A stretch of DNA of 64,000 bases from Snodgrassella sp. CFCC 13594 (GCF_001590725.1 NZ_LQXR01000003.1:1-64000), one strand, 5' to 3'; positions 9,821 through 20,462 are shown, numbered from the stretch's first letter. Notes: generated from the letters alone by a model not told the origin. Numbers and translations: made by a program.

Positions 9821-9845
9821 CAAAGCCTCGATAAACGAGGCTTTG
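9821..9845 (-). terminator. Hairpin terminator downstream of trxB
   Basis: CAAAGCCTCG and CGAGGCTTTG form a perfect 10-pair stem with a five-base loop, 33 bases past the trxB stop. The T tail on the minus strand is weak. Confidence 0.7.
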
Positions 9846-9877
9846 ATATTGCACCCATGAAGGTGAATCAGCTTGGA

Positions 9878-11148
<1,271 letters not shown>

Positions 11149-11176
11149 GTTATATTCCTTGAGTATCAAACGCGAA

Positions 11177-11207
11177 ACAGGCTGCCTGAACGTTTCAGGC
11201 AGCCTGT
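11177..11207 (-). terminator. DUS-pair terminator of ilvE
   Basis: A 15-pair inverted repeat built from AGGCTGCCTGAA (11179-11190) and TTCAGGCAGCCT (11194-11205), extended by AAC/GTT, 14 bases after the ilvE stop. Confidence 0.8.
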
Positions 11208-11220
11208 TGATATTAACGCA

Positions 11221-12144
11221 TTAGTCAATATAAGTTAACCAGTTCTCGTATTTGAGGTTCTCACCGCGCACAATATCGAAATAACGCTGCTGGATTTCGG
11301 TGGTGATAGGGCCTCGTGCACCACAGCCAATTTCTCGACCATCGACTTCGCGAATGGGGGTGACTTCGGCGGCGGTACCGGAGAAGAAAATTTCATCTGC
11401 GGTGTAGAGCTCATCGCGCGTGATGCGTTTTTCTTCCACAGACAAGCCCATGTCACCGGCAATGGCAATAACGCTGCGGCGGGTGATGCCATCTAATGCT
11501 GCATCCAAAGCAGGGGTGTAGAGCTTGCCATCGCGCACCATGAATACATTTTCGCCAGAACCTTCGGCAACAAAGCCATGTGCATCCAACATAATGGCTT
11601 CATCATAGCCATTGCGTGTGGCTTCGGTGTTGGCCATGATGGAATTCATGTAGTTGCCGTTGGCCTTGGCTTTAATCATGGTGATGTTGGGGTGATGGCG
11701 CGTGAATGAGCTAATTTGAACGCGAATGCCACGAGCCATGCCTTCTTCGCCTAAATAAGCACCCCAAGGCCAAGCGGCTACAATCACTTGAACATCATCC
11801 TGATCGGGGGCAACGCCCAATTTATTGGCGCCATAAAACGCCATTGGGCGGAAGTAACAGGAAGCCAATTGATTGGCCTTCACAACTTCAATATGTGCCT
11901 GATTAATCTGTTCTTTACTAAAAGGCAGATGCATGCCAGTAATTTTGGCGGAGTTAAACAAGCGGTTGGTATGGTCTTGCAAACGAAAAATGGCAGTGCC
12001 ATTTTTGGCTTCATAGGCGCGGACGCCTTCAAATACACCCATGCCATAATGTAAGGTGTGGGTTAATACATGGGTGGTGGCATCGCGCCAGTCAACCAGT
12101 TTGCCGTTGTACCAGATAAAGCCATCGCGGTCGGCCATTGACAT
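11221..12144 (-). CDS. ilvE: Branched-chain amino acid aminotransferase
   Basis: A class IV PLP aminotransferase for the last step of valine, leucine and isoleucine synthesis and the first step of their breakdown. Motifs: THTLHYGMGVFEGVRAY, the PLP lysine in TMIKAKANGNYMN, EGSGENVFMVRDG and FFSGTAAEVTPIREVDGR. A longer frame from 12297 adds about 50 unrelated residues. The chosen start at 12144 (MSMADRDG) has GGAG eight bases upstream and gives the normal length of about 307 residues. Transcribed alone. Confidence 0.95.
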   Translation of the reverse strand: MSMADRDGFIWYNGKLVDWRDATTHVLTHTLHYGMGVFEGVRAYEAKNGTAIFRLQDHTNRLFNSAKITGMHLPFSKEQINQAHIEVVKANQLASCYFRPMAFYGANKLGVAPDQDDVQVIVAAWPWGAYLGEEGMARGIRVQISSFTRHHPNITMIKAKANGNYMNSIMANTEATRNGYDEAIMLDAHGFVAEGSGENVFMVRDGKLYTPALDAALDGITRRSVIAIAGDMGLSVEEKRITRDELYTADEIFFSGTAAEVTPIREVDGREIGCGARGPITTEIQQRYFDIVRGENLKYENWLTYID

Positions 12145-12539
12145 AATCATATCTCCAAATGAATTGATGCAAACAACAAGTCGCACCCTTGAAACGGGAT
12201 CGCCGCCAGAACAGCAACCTATTGTTTTCAATCTTGCCCAGCAGGGCGCGCCGCTTGGTCTTATTTTTAGCCGGTTGGATGGCGCCCAATTATTCACTTA
12301 TTATACACTCAGTCGAGTGCCACGCCAGTGGCTGCAGAAAGCTTGCTACCGTAACCATGGGGACGATTACTTGCATGCGGTAAACTCATTGGCGAATGAC
12401 CCTCCCGTTCGGGATAAGGTATCGCAAGCAGCCTAAATCGTTTACACTTGTGGCCGTTATTTATTTGCGTTGCGGTTCGAGTTTGGCCTTGTTGTTGCTG
12501 GATTTCGATCGGAATGCTGTTTTATCTTTAAGGGCCGTT
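12145..12539. other. Intergenic, 395 bases, divergent promoter region of ilvE and lapA
   Basis: Must hold the promoters for ilvE (minus) and lapA (plus), but I see no strong consensus pair. An open frame on the plus strand (to 12436) could give about 89 residues from 12167, but it has no recognisable motif and its start overlaps the ilvE leader, so I do not call it. Confidence 0.4.
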
Positions 12540-12887
12540 ATGAAAATTATCTACACCTTAATCAAAATCATTATCTTGCTGGCTTTTATTTTGTTGGCTG
12601 TCAGCAATACACAAACCATCGCTTTTAATTATTTACCTGGTCAAGCATGGGATCTGCCACTGATTGCGCTCTTGCTGCTGTTTTTTGTGGTGGGTGCTGT
12701 ATTTGGGGTATTGGCGATGTTTGGCCGTTTGCTGACGTTGAGAAATGAAGTGAACCGGTTGCGTGCTGAAGTGAAGAAAACGGCCAAAAATATACCTGTT
12801 CAAACTGTGGACAATAATGCCGATGTGGTGGCTGTCAAACATGCAGCGCCTGCTGCAGAACTGCACCCGGGTATCAATAAAGGCTGA
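12540..12887 (+). CDS. lapA: LapA-domain (DUF1049) membrane protein
   Basis: A protein of about 115 residues with two membrane helices (TLIKIIILLAFILLAV and PLIALLLLFFVVGAVFGVL) and a cytoplasmic helical tail (LLTLRNEVNRLRAEVKK). This is the layout of LapA/YciS, which works with LapB in controlling LPS synthesis. The ATG at 12540 was chosen because the membrane segment starts there; an upstream extension of 48 residues is unlikely. The gene lies two bases before lapB, so they are almost certainly co-transcribed. Confidence 0.88.
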   Translation: MKIIYTLIKIIILLAFILLAVSNTQTIAFNYLPGQAWDLPLIALLLLFFVVGAVFGVLAMFGRLLTLRNEVNRLRAEVKKTAKNIPVQTVDNNADVVAVKHAAPAAELHPGINKG

Positions 12888-12889
12888 AT

Positions 12890-14074
12890 ATGGACAGCAG
12901 TGATTTTTGGTTGTGGTTGGCACCGGTTTTCTTGTTGCCGGTTTTCTTTGCCATGGGTTGGTTTGCAGCACGCGTGGATATGCGCGCAGTATTAAAACAA
13001 GCCAAGGCAGTACCGGTTGGTTTTTATAAAAGTTTGGATGCATTGGTATCGCGCAATAGTGGTTCGGCAGTGCGGGCATTGGCCGAGGTGGTCGATCAGC
13101 AAAATGATGCCCAACAAAGTACTTATGAGTTGCATCTGACTTTAGGAAAACTCTATCGTCAGCGGGGAGAAAATGATAAAGCCATTGCGCTGCATCAAAA
13201 ATTATTAACGTCGCCGGATGTAGTGGGTGAGCGCCATGATGAGGTTTCTTTTGAGCTGGGCCAGGATTTTCAGGCAGCAGGTTTAGTGGATCGCGCTGAG
13301 CAAATTTTTGTGGGCTTGGCTCAGAGCAGCAAAGGCAAGCCGGCTCGTGAAATTTTGTTGAATATTTATCAACAAGATCGCGACTGGGAAAAAGCCATTG
13401 CCTTGGCACAAGAGCTGAGCTTTGGTGATCAAACATATCAATTTGAAATTGCCCAATTTTATTGTGAATTGGCGCAAGCAGCTTTGTATCAGTCTGATTT
13501 TGATAAAGCCAAAGCGGATGCGCACCAAGCTTTGGCGGTGAACCGAAAGTGCACCCGCGCCAATATGATTTTGGGTGAGACGGCGTTGAAACAGCAGGAT
13601 TTTCAGGCAGCCGTTGAATCATTTGGCGCCATCGAAAAACAAAATCACGAATATTTAAGCATGGTGGGTGAGCGTTTGTACGATGCTTATGATGGCTTGG
13701 GTAAGGCTCGAGAAGGCTTGGCGGTTTTGGTGGGCTATGTGCAGACATTTCCACAATTGGATTTACTCAACGTTATTTATGAAAAATCGCTTGTTTTGGA
13801 TGGGGAACAGCAGGCCGCTGAGACAATCACTGATTTGGTGCGCCGAAAACCTGATTTGGCTGGGGTTTATCGCTTGCTTGGGGTGCAAATTAGTGAGTTA
13901 AATCCAGCTTGGCGCAGCGATGTCGATATGATGCGCGCAGTCATTGGGCGGCAAATGCAAAAATCATACATGTACCGTTGCCGACATTGTCATTTTAAGT
14001 CGCAGGTGTTTTTCTGGCATTGTCCTGCGTGTAATAAATGGGAAACGTTTACACCCAATCGCATTGAGGTATGA
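12890..14074 (+). CDS. lapB: LPS assembly protein LapB (YciM)
   Basis: An inner-membrane-anchored TPR protein. In enterics LapB promotes FtsH-dependent turnover of LpxC and so limits LPS synthesis. Seen here: an N-terminal membrane helix (FWLWLAPVFLLPVFFAMGWF), many TPR-like helices through about residue 340 (LTLGKLYRQRGENDKAIALHQ, FELGQDFQAAGLVDRAEQIF), and a C-terminal rubredoxin-like metal site, YRCRHCHFKS then WHCPACNKWETF. All four cysteines are present. The 394-residue length is standard. Forms an operon with lapA. A single DUS follows at 14077-14088, with a short repeat that is not a full terminator. Confidence 0.94.
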   Translation: MDSSDFWLWLAPVFLLPVFFAMGWFAARVDMRAVLKQAKAVPVGFYKSLDALVSRNSGSAVRALAEVVDQQNDAQQSTYELHLTLGKLYRQRGENDKAIALHQKLLTSPDVVGERHDEVSFELGQDFQAAGLVDRAEQIFVGLAQSSKGKPAREILLNIYQQDRDWEKAIALAQELSFGDQTYQFEIAQFYCELAQAALYQSDFDKAKADAHQALAVNRKCTRANMILGETALKQQDFQAAVESFGAIEKQNHEYLSMVGERLYDAYDGLGKAREGLAVLVGYVQTFPQLDLLNVIYEKSLVLDGEQQAAETITDLVRRKPDLAGVYRLLGVQISELNPAWRSDVDMMRAVIGRQMQKSYMYRCRHCHFKSQVFFWHCPACNKWETFTPNRIEV

Positions 14075-14248
14075 CAAGGCTGCCTGAAAAGGCAGTGTGT
14101 GCATGAGCGGCAGGTTTATGGGTGTAATCAACCAGATCTCATATTCTAATCAATAAGCATTATTTATAGACTGTATTTCAGATAACACCTATTGCCATAT
14201 TGGGTTATGGGCTACCTGAATTGGGTGCATGGAATTAGGACAACAAAA

Positions 14249-14977
14249 ATGAATCCTTTAGTGAGTGATGGCGTGGTGTTCCAAGAGCGTACACCGGTAA
14301 TTGTGGCGTTGGATTTTGCCGACGCAGATACTACTTTGCGGTTTGTGCGCCGTCTCGATCCGACTTTGTGCCAGCTGAAAATTGGCAAAGAACTTTTTAC
14401 CGCTACGGGGCGGCAGCTTACCGAGCAGCTTATTAATCAAGGATTTAAGGTTTTTCTAGACTTAAAATACCATGACATTCCGCATACTGTTGCTGCAGCA
14501 TGCAAAGTGGCCGCAGAAATGGGTGTGTGGATGGTGGATATGCACGCCAGCGGTGGTCGTCGCATGATGGAAGCGGCAGTGGATGCAGTCTCTGCTTACG
14601 CCCATCGACCATGGTTGATTGGGGTGACGGTGTTAACCAGTATGACGCAGGAAGATTTGCTGGAATTGGGCAGCGATACACCTGTTGATGAACAAGTACT
14701 ACGGCTGGCTAAGTTAACACAGATGGCTGGATTAGATGGCGTGGTGTGTTCCGCACAAGAAGCATCATTGCTGCGGGCGCAATTGGGTTCGGATTTTTTG
14801 CTGATCACGCCGGGTATCCGATTGGATGTGGCCAGCAATCAAGATGACCAACGCCGTATTATGACCCCGAAAATGGCGTTAGCCGCAGGCAGCAGTTATT
14901 TGGTTATGGGCCGTCCCATTACGCAAGCAATTGATCCCGTTGCGTTGTTACGGCAAATCAATGAGGGTCATGTGTAG
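14249..14977 (+). CDS. pyrF: Orotidine 5'-phosphate decarboxylase
   Basis: Final step of UMP synthesis. The chosen start is 14249 (MNPLVSDGV), preceded by TTAGGAC; an earlier in-frame ATG adds 19 residues without family similarity. Motifs: [10 protein letters not shown], the Lys-Asp-Lys active-site network in LKIGKELFT and [25 protein letters not shown] and YLVMGRPIT. About 242 residues, normal for the short bacterial type. It is the last core gene before the AT-rich accessory segment. Confidence 0.96.
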   Translation: MNPLVSDGVVFQERTPVIVALDFADADTTLRFVRRLDPTLCQLKIGKELFTATGRQLTEQLINQGFKVFLDLKYHDIPHTVAAACKVAAEMGVWMVDMHASGGRRMMEAAVDAVSAYAHRPWLIGVTVLTSMTQEDLLELGSDTPVDEQVLRLAKLTQMAGLDGVVCSAQEASLLRAQLGSDFLLITPGIRLDVASNQDDQRRIMTPKMALAAGSSYLVMGRPITQAIDPVALLRQINEGHV

Positions 14978-15606
14978 TATCATAAGCAAGCTCATGCGTT
15001 TATAACATGGCTTCAATACTGGCCTGAAAATCTTTTCTTTTATGGTTGCTTAAATAGCTGAAATACCCATCATATACTGGTTTTTTCGTTGAAATCAAAC
15101 GCATAATTTTTTGTTTCAATTGGCTTGTTCCACTTCTGCAGTGTTCAATCGACCAGTTAATTTCTATCTATTCAACCCCGTGCAAAATGAAAAATAGACT
15201 AGGAAGTCAGGCTGCTTTTAAAGGCATATATCAAAGCCACAAGAGCTGGACACTTTTGATCCATATTTGAAACAACGGCGTATAAAGCAGAAGCGAATAG
15301 GCCCCTTTGCTGTGCTGCTCATTTCGGCAGTGGAAGTAGAAAAGGGGGCCTAGATGTGGTAATCACTGTATTTAATATAGCACATGAGTTGAGTTGTCTT
15401 GGGAAGATTAGACTCAATCCCAAGTTAGGTCTAACTCCTCAATAGCCAATTATGCGCATGCCAAGAAATACCATTTACCACGGGGAATGGAAATTAAGAT
15501 TGCTGACAAAATGGCCTATCTTAAGAAACTCGATGAAGATGCCAAGAAAAATAAATAAACGCGTCTTATGATGATTATTTGTGACAGACAAGGATGGTAG
15601 TGCCTC
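14978..15606. other. Intergenic, 630 bases, AT-rich left end of the accessory segment
   Basis: No intact gene. It contains a 49-codon open stretch (15412-15558, listed separately). I searched by eye for a copy of the tRNA-Ile2 3' end that would mark an integration site and found none. Confidence 0.4.
15412..15558 (+). pseudogene. Possible C-terminal remnant of a larger (toxin-like) protein
   Basis: An open frame of 48 codons after a stop, ending KYHLPRGMEIKIADKMAYL then KKLDEDAKKNK. It is rich in Lys and charged residues and has no ribosome site or start until an internal Met. Its position directly before a small gene (VOC-like) recalls the orphan tip modules of polymorphic toxins, each followed by an immunity gene. 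I do not recognise a toxin fold, so this is a suggestion from context only. Confidence 0.25.
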
Positions 15607-16008
15607 ATGAATACACTAAAAAATGATGGTGTCTCTTATGTCTTACACCATATAGGTATTCCTACTCAAGAAGTAAGAAACGGAGAACGTTTTTCAGCAA
15701 AAGTAGGTATGTATACTTCTGATGATTTATCTGGACCTATACCTGTTCAATGGCATCGTTATACGCCATCTTCTCCTTTGCCTGCACTGATTAAAGAACA
15801 GCCGCATTTAGCTTATAAGGTAAATGATCTTGAAGCGTCTATTATTGGTCATTGCGTTATTTTAGGACCTTATGAGCCTATCGATGACTACCTGGTTGCG
15901 ATGATTGATCACGGTGGTATACCTGTTGAATTGATACAAACAACATTGTCTGATGAAGAAATTTGGGGCAGAGCTATTTCAGGAGAGAAGACAAGTATTT
16001 ATAGTTAA
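15607..16008 (+). CDS. Small VOC/glyoxalase-like protein
   Basis: A 133-residue protein. The N-terminal LHHIGIPTQEV and later YKVNDLEASI and MIDHGGIPVELIQT resemble the paired beta-alpha-beta units of the vicinal oxygen chelate superfamily (glyoxalase, bleomycin resistance). The His of HHIGIP and the Glu of PVELIQ stand where VOC metal ligands usually sit. The function is not clear. Its codon and base usage are AT-richer than the flanking core genes. An immunity or modulator role beside a toxin remnant is possible but unproven. Convergent with the large surface-protein gene. Confidence 0.6.
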   Translation: MNTLKNDGVSYVLHHIGIPTQEVRNGERFSAKVGMYTSDDLSGPIPVQWHRYTPSSPLPALIKEQPHLAYKVNDLEASIIGHCVILGPYEPIDDYLVAMIDHGGIPVELIQTTLSDEEIWGRAISGEKTSIYS

Positions 16009-16221
16009 GTATTTGATATTAATGTATTATTTATTTATAAATACATATTTTTTATGTTTCTATTTTAGGCGTGCCAGTACGATCCATGTCATTTTCGAGT
16101 AGAATAGGTGAGTATTACTTTAACGATGAAACGCATTATTTATGTATATAGGTTGTATTTATAACTAATACGCTTCATCTAAATTCTAGGTTGATCTATG
16201 AATACCAAAACATCAAATGCA

Positions 16222-18354
16222 TCAGATACTGCATTGGCTAAAGTCATTAATGGTCTCACCATTCACTTTAAATACGCTACCGTTGGTTTGATCCAAACTG
16301 CCTTCCATCCACTGCATGCTTTTACACAATTGATTGCTGTTGGTAACTTTAATTTCCCCATCCAAATTTTGCACAGGTCCCCATACTGTTAATGTCGATT
16401 GTTTGGGCGAATTGACGAGTACATTTTTGACCGTCAAATTTTTGACAGGACCGCCCAGAAATTCATAGTCACTGCCATAAAGAAATAGACCACTTGTCGC
16501 TGGGTTGTTAATGGTCACATTTTCCAAATGGATGTTTGCAGCAGGGTTTATGAATATGCCTGAGTTGTTGTTGTTGGATGTGGTCATACCTACAACGGAA
16601 ATATCGTTGGTTTCATAAGCAGGTAAGCTTGGAGAATTGACAATCATCAAACCATTTACGCCGCCAGTGAGCTGAATGTCTGAAAGAGCAACGTTATGGC
16701 TTCCTTGCAAAACAACTAGATCCATATCACGCAATCCATTGGTTACTCGCTCACTATTGTCAATGGCGTAATGATTGATTTGTGCGTTATCAACACCAAC
16801 CAACAATAAACCTTCACGTCGTGTATTGGTGATGCTGACATCATTAATCTTGATGTTGTTGGCCACAACATCATAGGCGTCCCCGTCATCATTGATTTTA
16901 CTGGCGACAAAAATACCATAAGTGACATTCTGTGCATTGAAATGATTAATTTCAATATTATGCGACCCAACTGAGCTGAATGCAGCATTGGGGGCCCGAT
17001 TGGGGTCACTCATCACAGCGTACTCACAAGCAGTATTATTATCGCAGATTGATAAATCATGTACTGATGTGTTGTTCACTAGGATGCCGTCCACACCATC
17101 CAGCTTGATACCATCGCCAGCTGTTTTGCTGATGTCTAAATGATTCAGCGTAATATTATGGCTTTGCGTGTGCAGATTACTGATCCCTGACAATCCACCA
17201 GACAATACAATGGTATCTACAACCGTGTTTGAGCCTACTTTAACGACGCTATTCGTATCTGAGCTGCTGTGTATGATGGCTGGAGAGGCTGCATATTGAT
17301 ATGTTGCTGTTTTACCTGATGCGGTTGTGAGTTGCAGCGTGCCTTGTCCGCCCAATAGGGTTTGACCATCGGGCACGATAATGCTGTTGTCTACTACTCC
17401 AGTACCACTGAATAAGGCCACCCCTTTATTTCCCAGCTCTGCAATGGCATTGTTTAGATCTGACACATTTACTGTTTTATTTGCTGCGAATTGGAATTCG
17501 GCAACTTTGCCATAATTATTTGCCTGTTCAAATTTTTTGGTTTGATACTGTTGTGGGTTGAAAACCAATTGCCGATTAACCTCTTTGTATAAGGCTTGGG
17601 ATGGGGTATTGTCTGGGCCAAAATTTAATTTTAGCTGGAGTCCCAATTGGGTGTGCTTTTCACGGTCATAACCACCATATATGCCCAATCCTAGCGCTGT
17701 GTTCTTAGGCAACCAATCGGCTTTATTGATTCGCCATTCGCCACGTAGCCGCACACCATGGTTATTTCGCTCATTTTCTTTCTCTTGCCAATATGCCCCA
17801 GTGTAGAATTTTCCACTACTCTTGGGCGTCTGCCATACAGTAGTACCCAATTCGATGTCCATCGCATGGCCTAGACGCTCATGTTCGGTGACGGTAGTAA
17901 TCCCCAAGTATTGGTCTTTGATTTCAGCCAGATCTGCGCTATTCAGGATGTTGGTGCGGTGTGAAACGGGGAAATAATAATTGGCATTGGCTTCCCATCT
18001 TGAAGAGAACCATTCGGCTCCGATGGAGCCTTGTCTATAATGTTTTTTACCTTGCGATTTAATGGAATCCAAATAGGCATTGATGCCGACAAACTGGGTA
18101 TCATCCAATGAATATCGATATCCCAAGCCTAGGCTAGCAGCATGAGCTTGATTGTTGTTTTGATAGTAACGGACATCTAGGTATGGGACATTCCCTTGTT
18201 TTGTTTGATAAGGCATCATCAGTCCAGCACCGATTGTGTTGCCACCGTTGTACCATTGGTTCTGGATTTGCAATTGCGGTTGAATGCCGTGCGAGCTTGC
18301 CTGAATCGACAAAAACAAAATGGAGAAAGCGTAAAAGTGTGTGTATTTTTTCAT
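16222..18354 (-). CDS. Inverse autotransporter with a right-handed beta-helix passenger
   Basis: 710 residues. A signal peptide (MKKYTHFYAFSILFLSIQAS) is followed by an intimin/invasin-type beta-domain over about residues 25-250: WYNGGNTIGAGLMMPY, SLGLGYRYS, QFVGINAYLDS, GAEWFSSRWEANANYYFPV, RLRGEWRINKADWLPKNTAL, LGLQLKLNFG. A linker leads into about 400 residues that look like a parallel beta-helix: DGQTLLGGQGTLQL, then repeats such as SHNITLNHLDISKT, GILVNNTSVHDLS, SHNIEINHFNAQNVTYGIFV and ANNIKINDVSITNTRREGLL. The terminal CKSMQW...QCSI could close a disulphide. Known members (intimin, invasin) carry Ig-like domains, so a pectate-lyase-like helix here is unusual. Probably surface exposed; binding or carbohydrate-lyase activity is unknown. 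A Fur-like box overlaps the start region. Confidence 0.85.
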   Translation of the reverse strand: MKKYTHFYAFSILFLSIQASSHGIQPQLQIQNQWYNGGNTIGAGLMMPYQTKQGNVPYLDVRYYQNNNQAHAASLGLGYRYSLDDTQFVGINAYLDSIKSQGKKHYRQGSIGAEWFSSRWEANANYYFPVSHRTNILNSADLAEIKDQYLGITTVTEHERLGHAMDIELGTTVWQTPKSSGKFYTGAYWQEKENERNNHGVRLRGEWRINKADWLPKNTALGLGIYGGYDREKHTQLGLQLKLNFGPDNTPSQALYKEVNRQLVFNPQQYQTKKFEQANNYGKVAEFQFAANKTVNVSDLNNAIAELGNKGVALFSGTGVVDNSIIVPDGQTLLGGQGTLQLTTASGKTATYQYAASPAIIHSSSDTNSVVKVGSNTVVDTIVLSGGLSGISNLHTQSHNITLNHLDISKTAGDGIKLDGVDGILVNNTSVHDLSICDNNTACEYAVMSDPNRAPNAAFSSVGSHNIEINHFNAQNVTYGIFVASKINDDGDAYDVVANNIKINDVSITNTRREGLLLVGVDNAQINHYAIDNSERVTNGLRDMDLVVLQGSHNVALSDIQLTGGVNGLMIVNSPSLPAYETNDISVVGMTTSNNNNSGIFINPAANIHLENVTINNPATSGLFLYGSDYEFLGGPVKNLTVKNVLVNSPKQSTLTVWGPVQNLDGEIKVTNSNQLCKSMQWMEGSLDQTNGSVFKVNGETINDFSQCSI

Positions 18355-18361
18355 GACGAAT

Positions 18362-18380
18362 GATAATAATAATCAATTAA
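18362..18380 (-). promoter_or_regulatory. Fur-box-like site at the start of the inverse autotransporter gene
   Basis: GATAATAATAATCAATTAA matches the 19-base Fur consensus at 14 positions. The inner 7-1-7 form (TGATAAT, A, ATAATCA, 18361-18375) has one mismatch. It sits 7 bases before the ATG, where binding could block transcription or translation. Confidence 0.4.
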
Positions 18381-18783
18381 ATATAATAACAAAGATTAAC
18401 ATTGCACTCAATGTTACTGTCAGTGATAAAAATAATATCTGAGTTAATTTCATGAAAAATTTGAAATTTTAATAATTTTAAGCCCATCAAATTTGGACTT
18501 GATGATGGGTTAAACGAGTGAAATGACCAGCGTTATTGCTGATTTTTTAAATTGATTGGTGGTTAAAAGAGGGAGATTCTTACTTACTGCTTGTGCTAAG
18601 CCTAAACCGCATACAATAATTTTGTACACAAGGTTGAACATTTGCTGGTGTACATGGCTAATAAATTTCAAAATGGCTATTTTTGTATCCAAGGCGATTT
18701 TAAGCCTGGTCGTTAATATACTTAAGTGATGTTAAGAACAAAGTGCTTTAATGTATAAGAGAAAAATATGAGAGGGTTAACAG

Positions 18784-18855
18784 ATGAACAGCATGCAAAT
18801 TGTTTTTACGGTATTGGCGATTTTCTATTTAACATATAGCTTTAAGACTAATTAA
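18784..18855 (+). CDS. Possible 23-residue membrane peptide
   Basis: A short frame, MNSMQIVFTVLAIFYLTYS ending KTN, preceded by GAGAGGG at 8-9 bases and followed by a T-rich stretch. It is a single hydrophobic segment, as in small membrane peptides. The otherwise empty 570-base spacer 18355-18924 is AT-rich and shows no other gene. Evidence is limited to the ribosome site and hydrophobicity. Confidence 0.3.
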   Translation: MNSMQIVFTVLAIFYLTYSFKTN

Positions 18856-18924
18856 TTGGTTTAGGTTTTATTTTTGGGCTTTTTTTGCATTGAAAAAATA
18901 GAATTATTTTAAAAATTTTGGGTA

Positions 18925-20274
18925 ATGAAATTTGTGAAAAGCAGTAAAACCACTATGAATATTACAAGCAAAAAAATATATATGGCCTTAGCAATCTTCG
19001 GATCCATTGGTTTACATTCGGCGTTGGCTCAAGCGGCTGAAAATTATGTTGTTGAATCTTTCCAGAGGGATAAATATACGCTCAAATTAATGCTTGAGTT
19101 ACCCCCCAGAGAGTTAGACTCCCAATACAAATTATATATCCGTGGAGAAGAGTGGGGTTTAAAGCCACAAATATCTTCGGTGCAATGTGACGGTAAATTA
19201 TTACCTAAAGAAAAAGGTTATTGGCTCGCGCCAGCTGACTGTAGGCAAGTTAGTTGGTTGGTCCATGTTTTGCCCGTTAAAAAAAATACTACTGACGTTT
19301 CCGAGCAGAAAAGTATTGCTTTTGCCAATCCAGATTGGATATTGTTATCAGAGCCTACATCACTTTTACGAATTGCCAACCTAGATGAGCCTGGACGCAT
19401 TTATTCAAAACTACCGTCTTTACCTTTAGTAGGCGGAACCCCTTTGGCTTCAGGTCATTTGTAGTTTGTACCTCCATCCAATGCTGCACCAGAATTTTAT
19501 GTCTTGGGTAAAGCAAATAGAGCACAAAAAAATACATCTGGGTTTCTTGTAAAATATTTTGCTGATGATATAAAGAATGTAACGCAGTTAGGCTTGATTC
19601 CTGCTCATACTAAAGCATTAAACTATCTATCAAAAATTTTATTCCCTGACGATGACATTCCTCAGAATAATCGTTCATTAATGGTTGTATGGATTGGTGT
19701 GGATGCAAAGCATGGTTATGCTGGCGGTGCCGCGGGTGATAAGAGCTTTATCGCAAATTATTTAGTCAGCTCGAATAAATTGATTGAGCATAAGAATCGT
19801 GCTCAAACTTTAATGATATTATCTCGTGAGCAATTCCACCAACTAGTTGAAATTAAAAGGCATGGCTTAAATTCTTTGCCCAGTTGGGTGAATGAAAGCT
19901 TGGCCCAGTATTATGGGTTAAGATCTTTAGCAGAAGCATTGCCCAATGATCAACAGGCACAAGAACTAGTAAAATTATTCATTAGACCTGCAAAAATAAT
20001 TACCCACTCTATGCCTGAAGTTGAAAAATTATTCTCTTCAGATCGTCCTAATGCCTTAGATTTATCCTACAACCAAGGTGCTACAATTTGGTTCGAGCTC
20101 GACAAAGCACTGAGATCTAATAAAAATAATTCAAATTTAGAGACATTTTTACCTGCGCTTTTAAGAATGGATTTTCCCGACAACGGAAAGCTGCCAGATG
20201 AATTTATTAGTGAAATGAAAGACCAAGAAAATCAATATGTTGATAAAGTACTATTAAAATACATTGGAAATTAA
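18925..20274 (+). pseudogene. Exported peptidase-like protein (M1/gluzincin type), split by an in-frame amber codon and missing a zinc ligand
   Basis: One frame of 450 codons, interrupted only by TAG at 19462-19464 (SGHL, stop, FVPPSNAAPEFYVLG). The first part has a signal peptide (ALAIFGSIGLHSALAQA) and a beta-rich N-terminal domain. The second part carries SREQFHQLVEI followed 12-20 residues later by LPSWVNESLAQYYGL. This is the layout of M1-like metallopeptidases (HExxH, then WxNExxAxYY), but the first zinc-binding His is Arg (CGT; a His CAT would differ by one transition). Both changes are point substitutions, unlike the deletions elsewhere in the window. Either a decaying gene or a non-catalytic paralogue. 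The second part could start at TTG 19504 but would lack an export signal. Confidence 0.6.
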
Positions 20275-20462
20275 TACGTTTATTTTGTTTTTAGACATTA
20301 TTTTGATTGCGTAAATTAAAATATCGATCGCATTGATGTCTCCGAATTTAATGTCTTACATGCGTCTTTTGAATGCAACCAATCGCTTTTTAGTATGACA
20401 TGTTCCTAATTTTTCAAATAAATTCTGAGGTTTTTATTGGTATCTTCAACATAAGTGTCAAT

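Noticed and set aside
12167-12436. Possible 89-residue protein divergent from ilvE
   Set aside because: No motif, weak start that overlaps the ilvE leader, and no neighbour logic.
12633-13754. A 373-codon open frame on the minus strand
   Set aside because: It lies fully opposite lapA and lapB, which have clear motifs. Its sequence is Pro/His-rich and shows no family feature.
15187-15270. 27-codon frame MKNRLGSQAAFKG
   Set aside because: No ribosome site, no motif, in decayed AT-rich DNA.
14978-15606. Duplicate of the tRNA-Ile2 3' end as an island attachment site
   Set aside because: Searched by eye for the T-arm and acceptor sequence; no copy seen.
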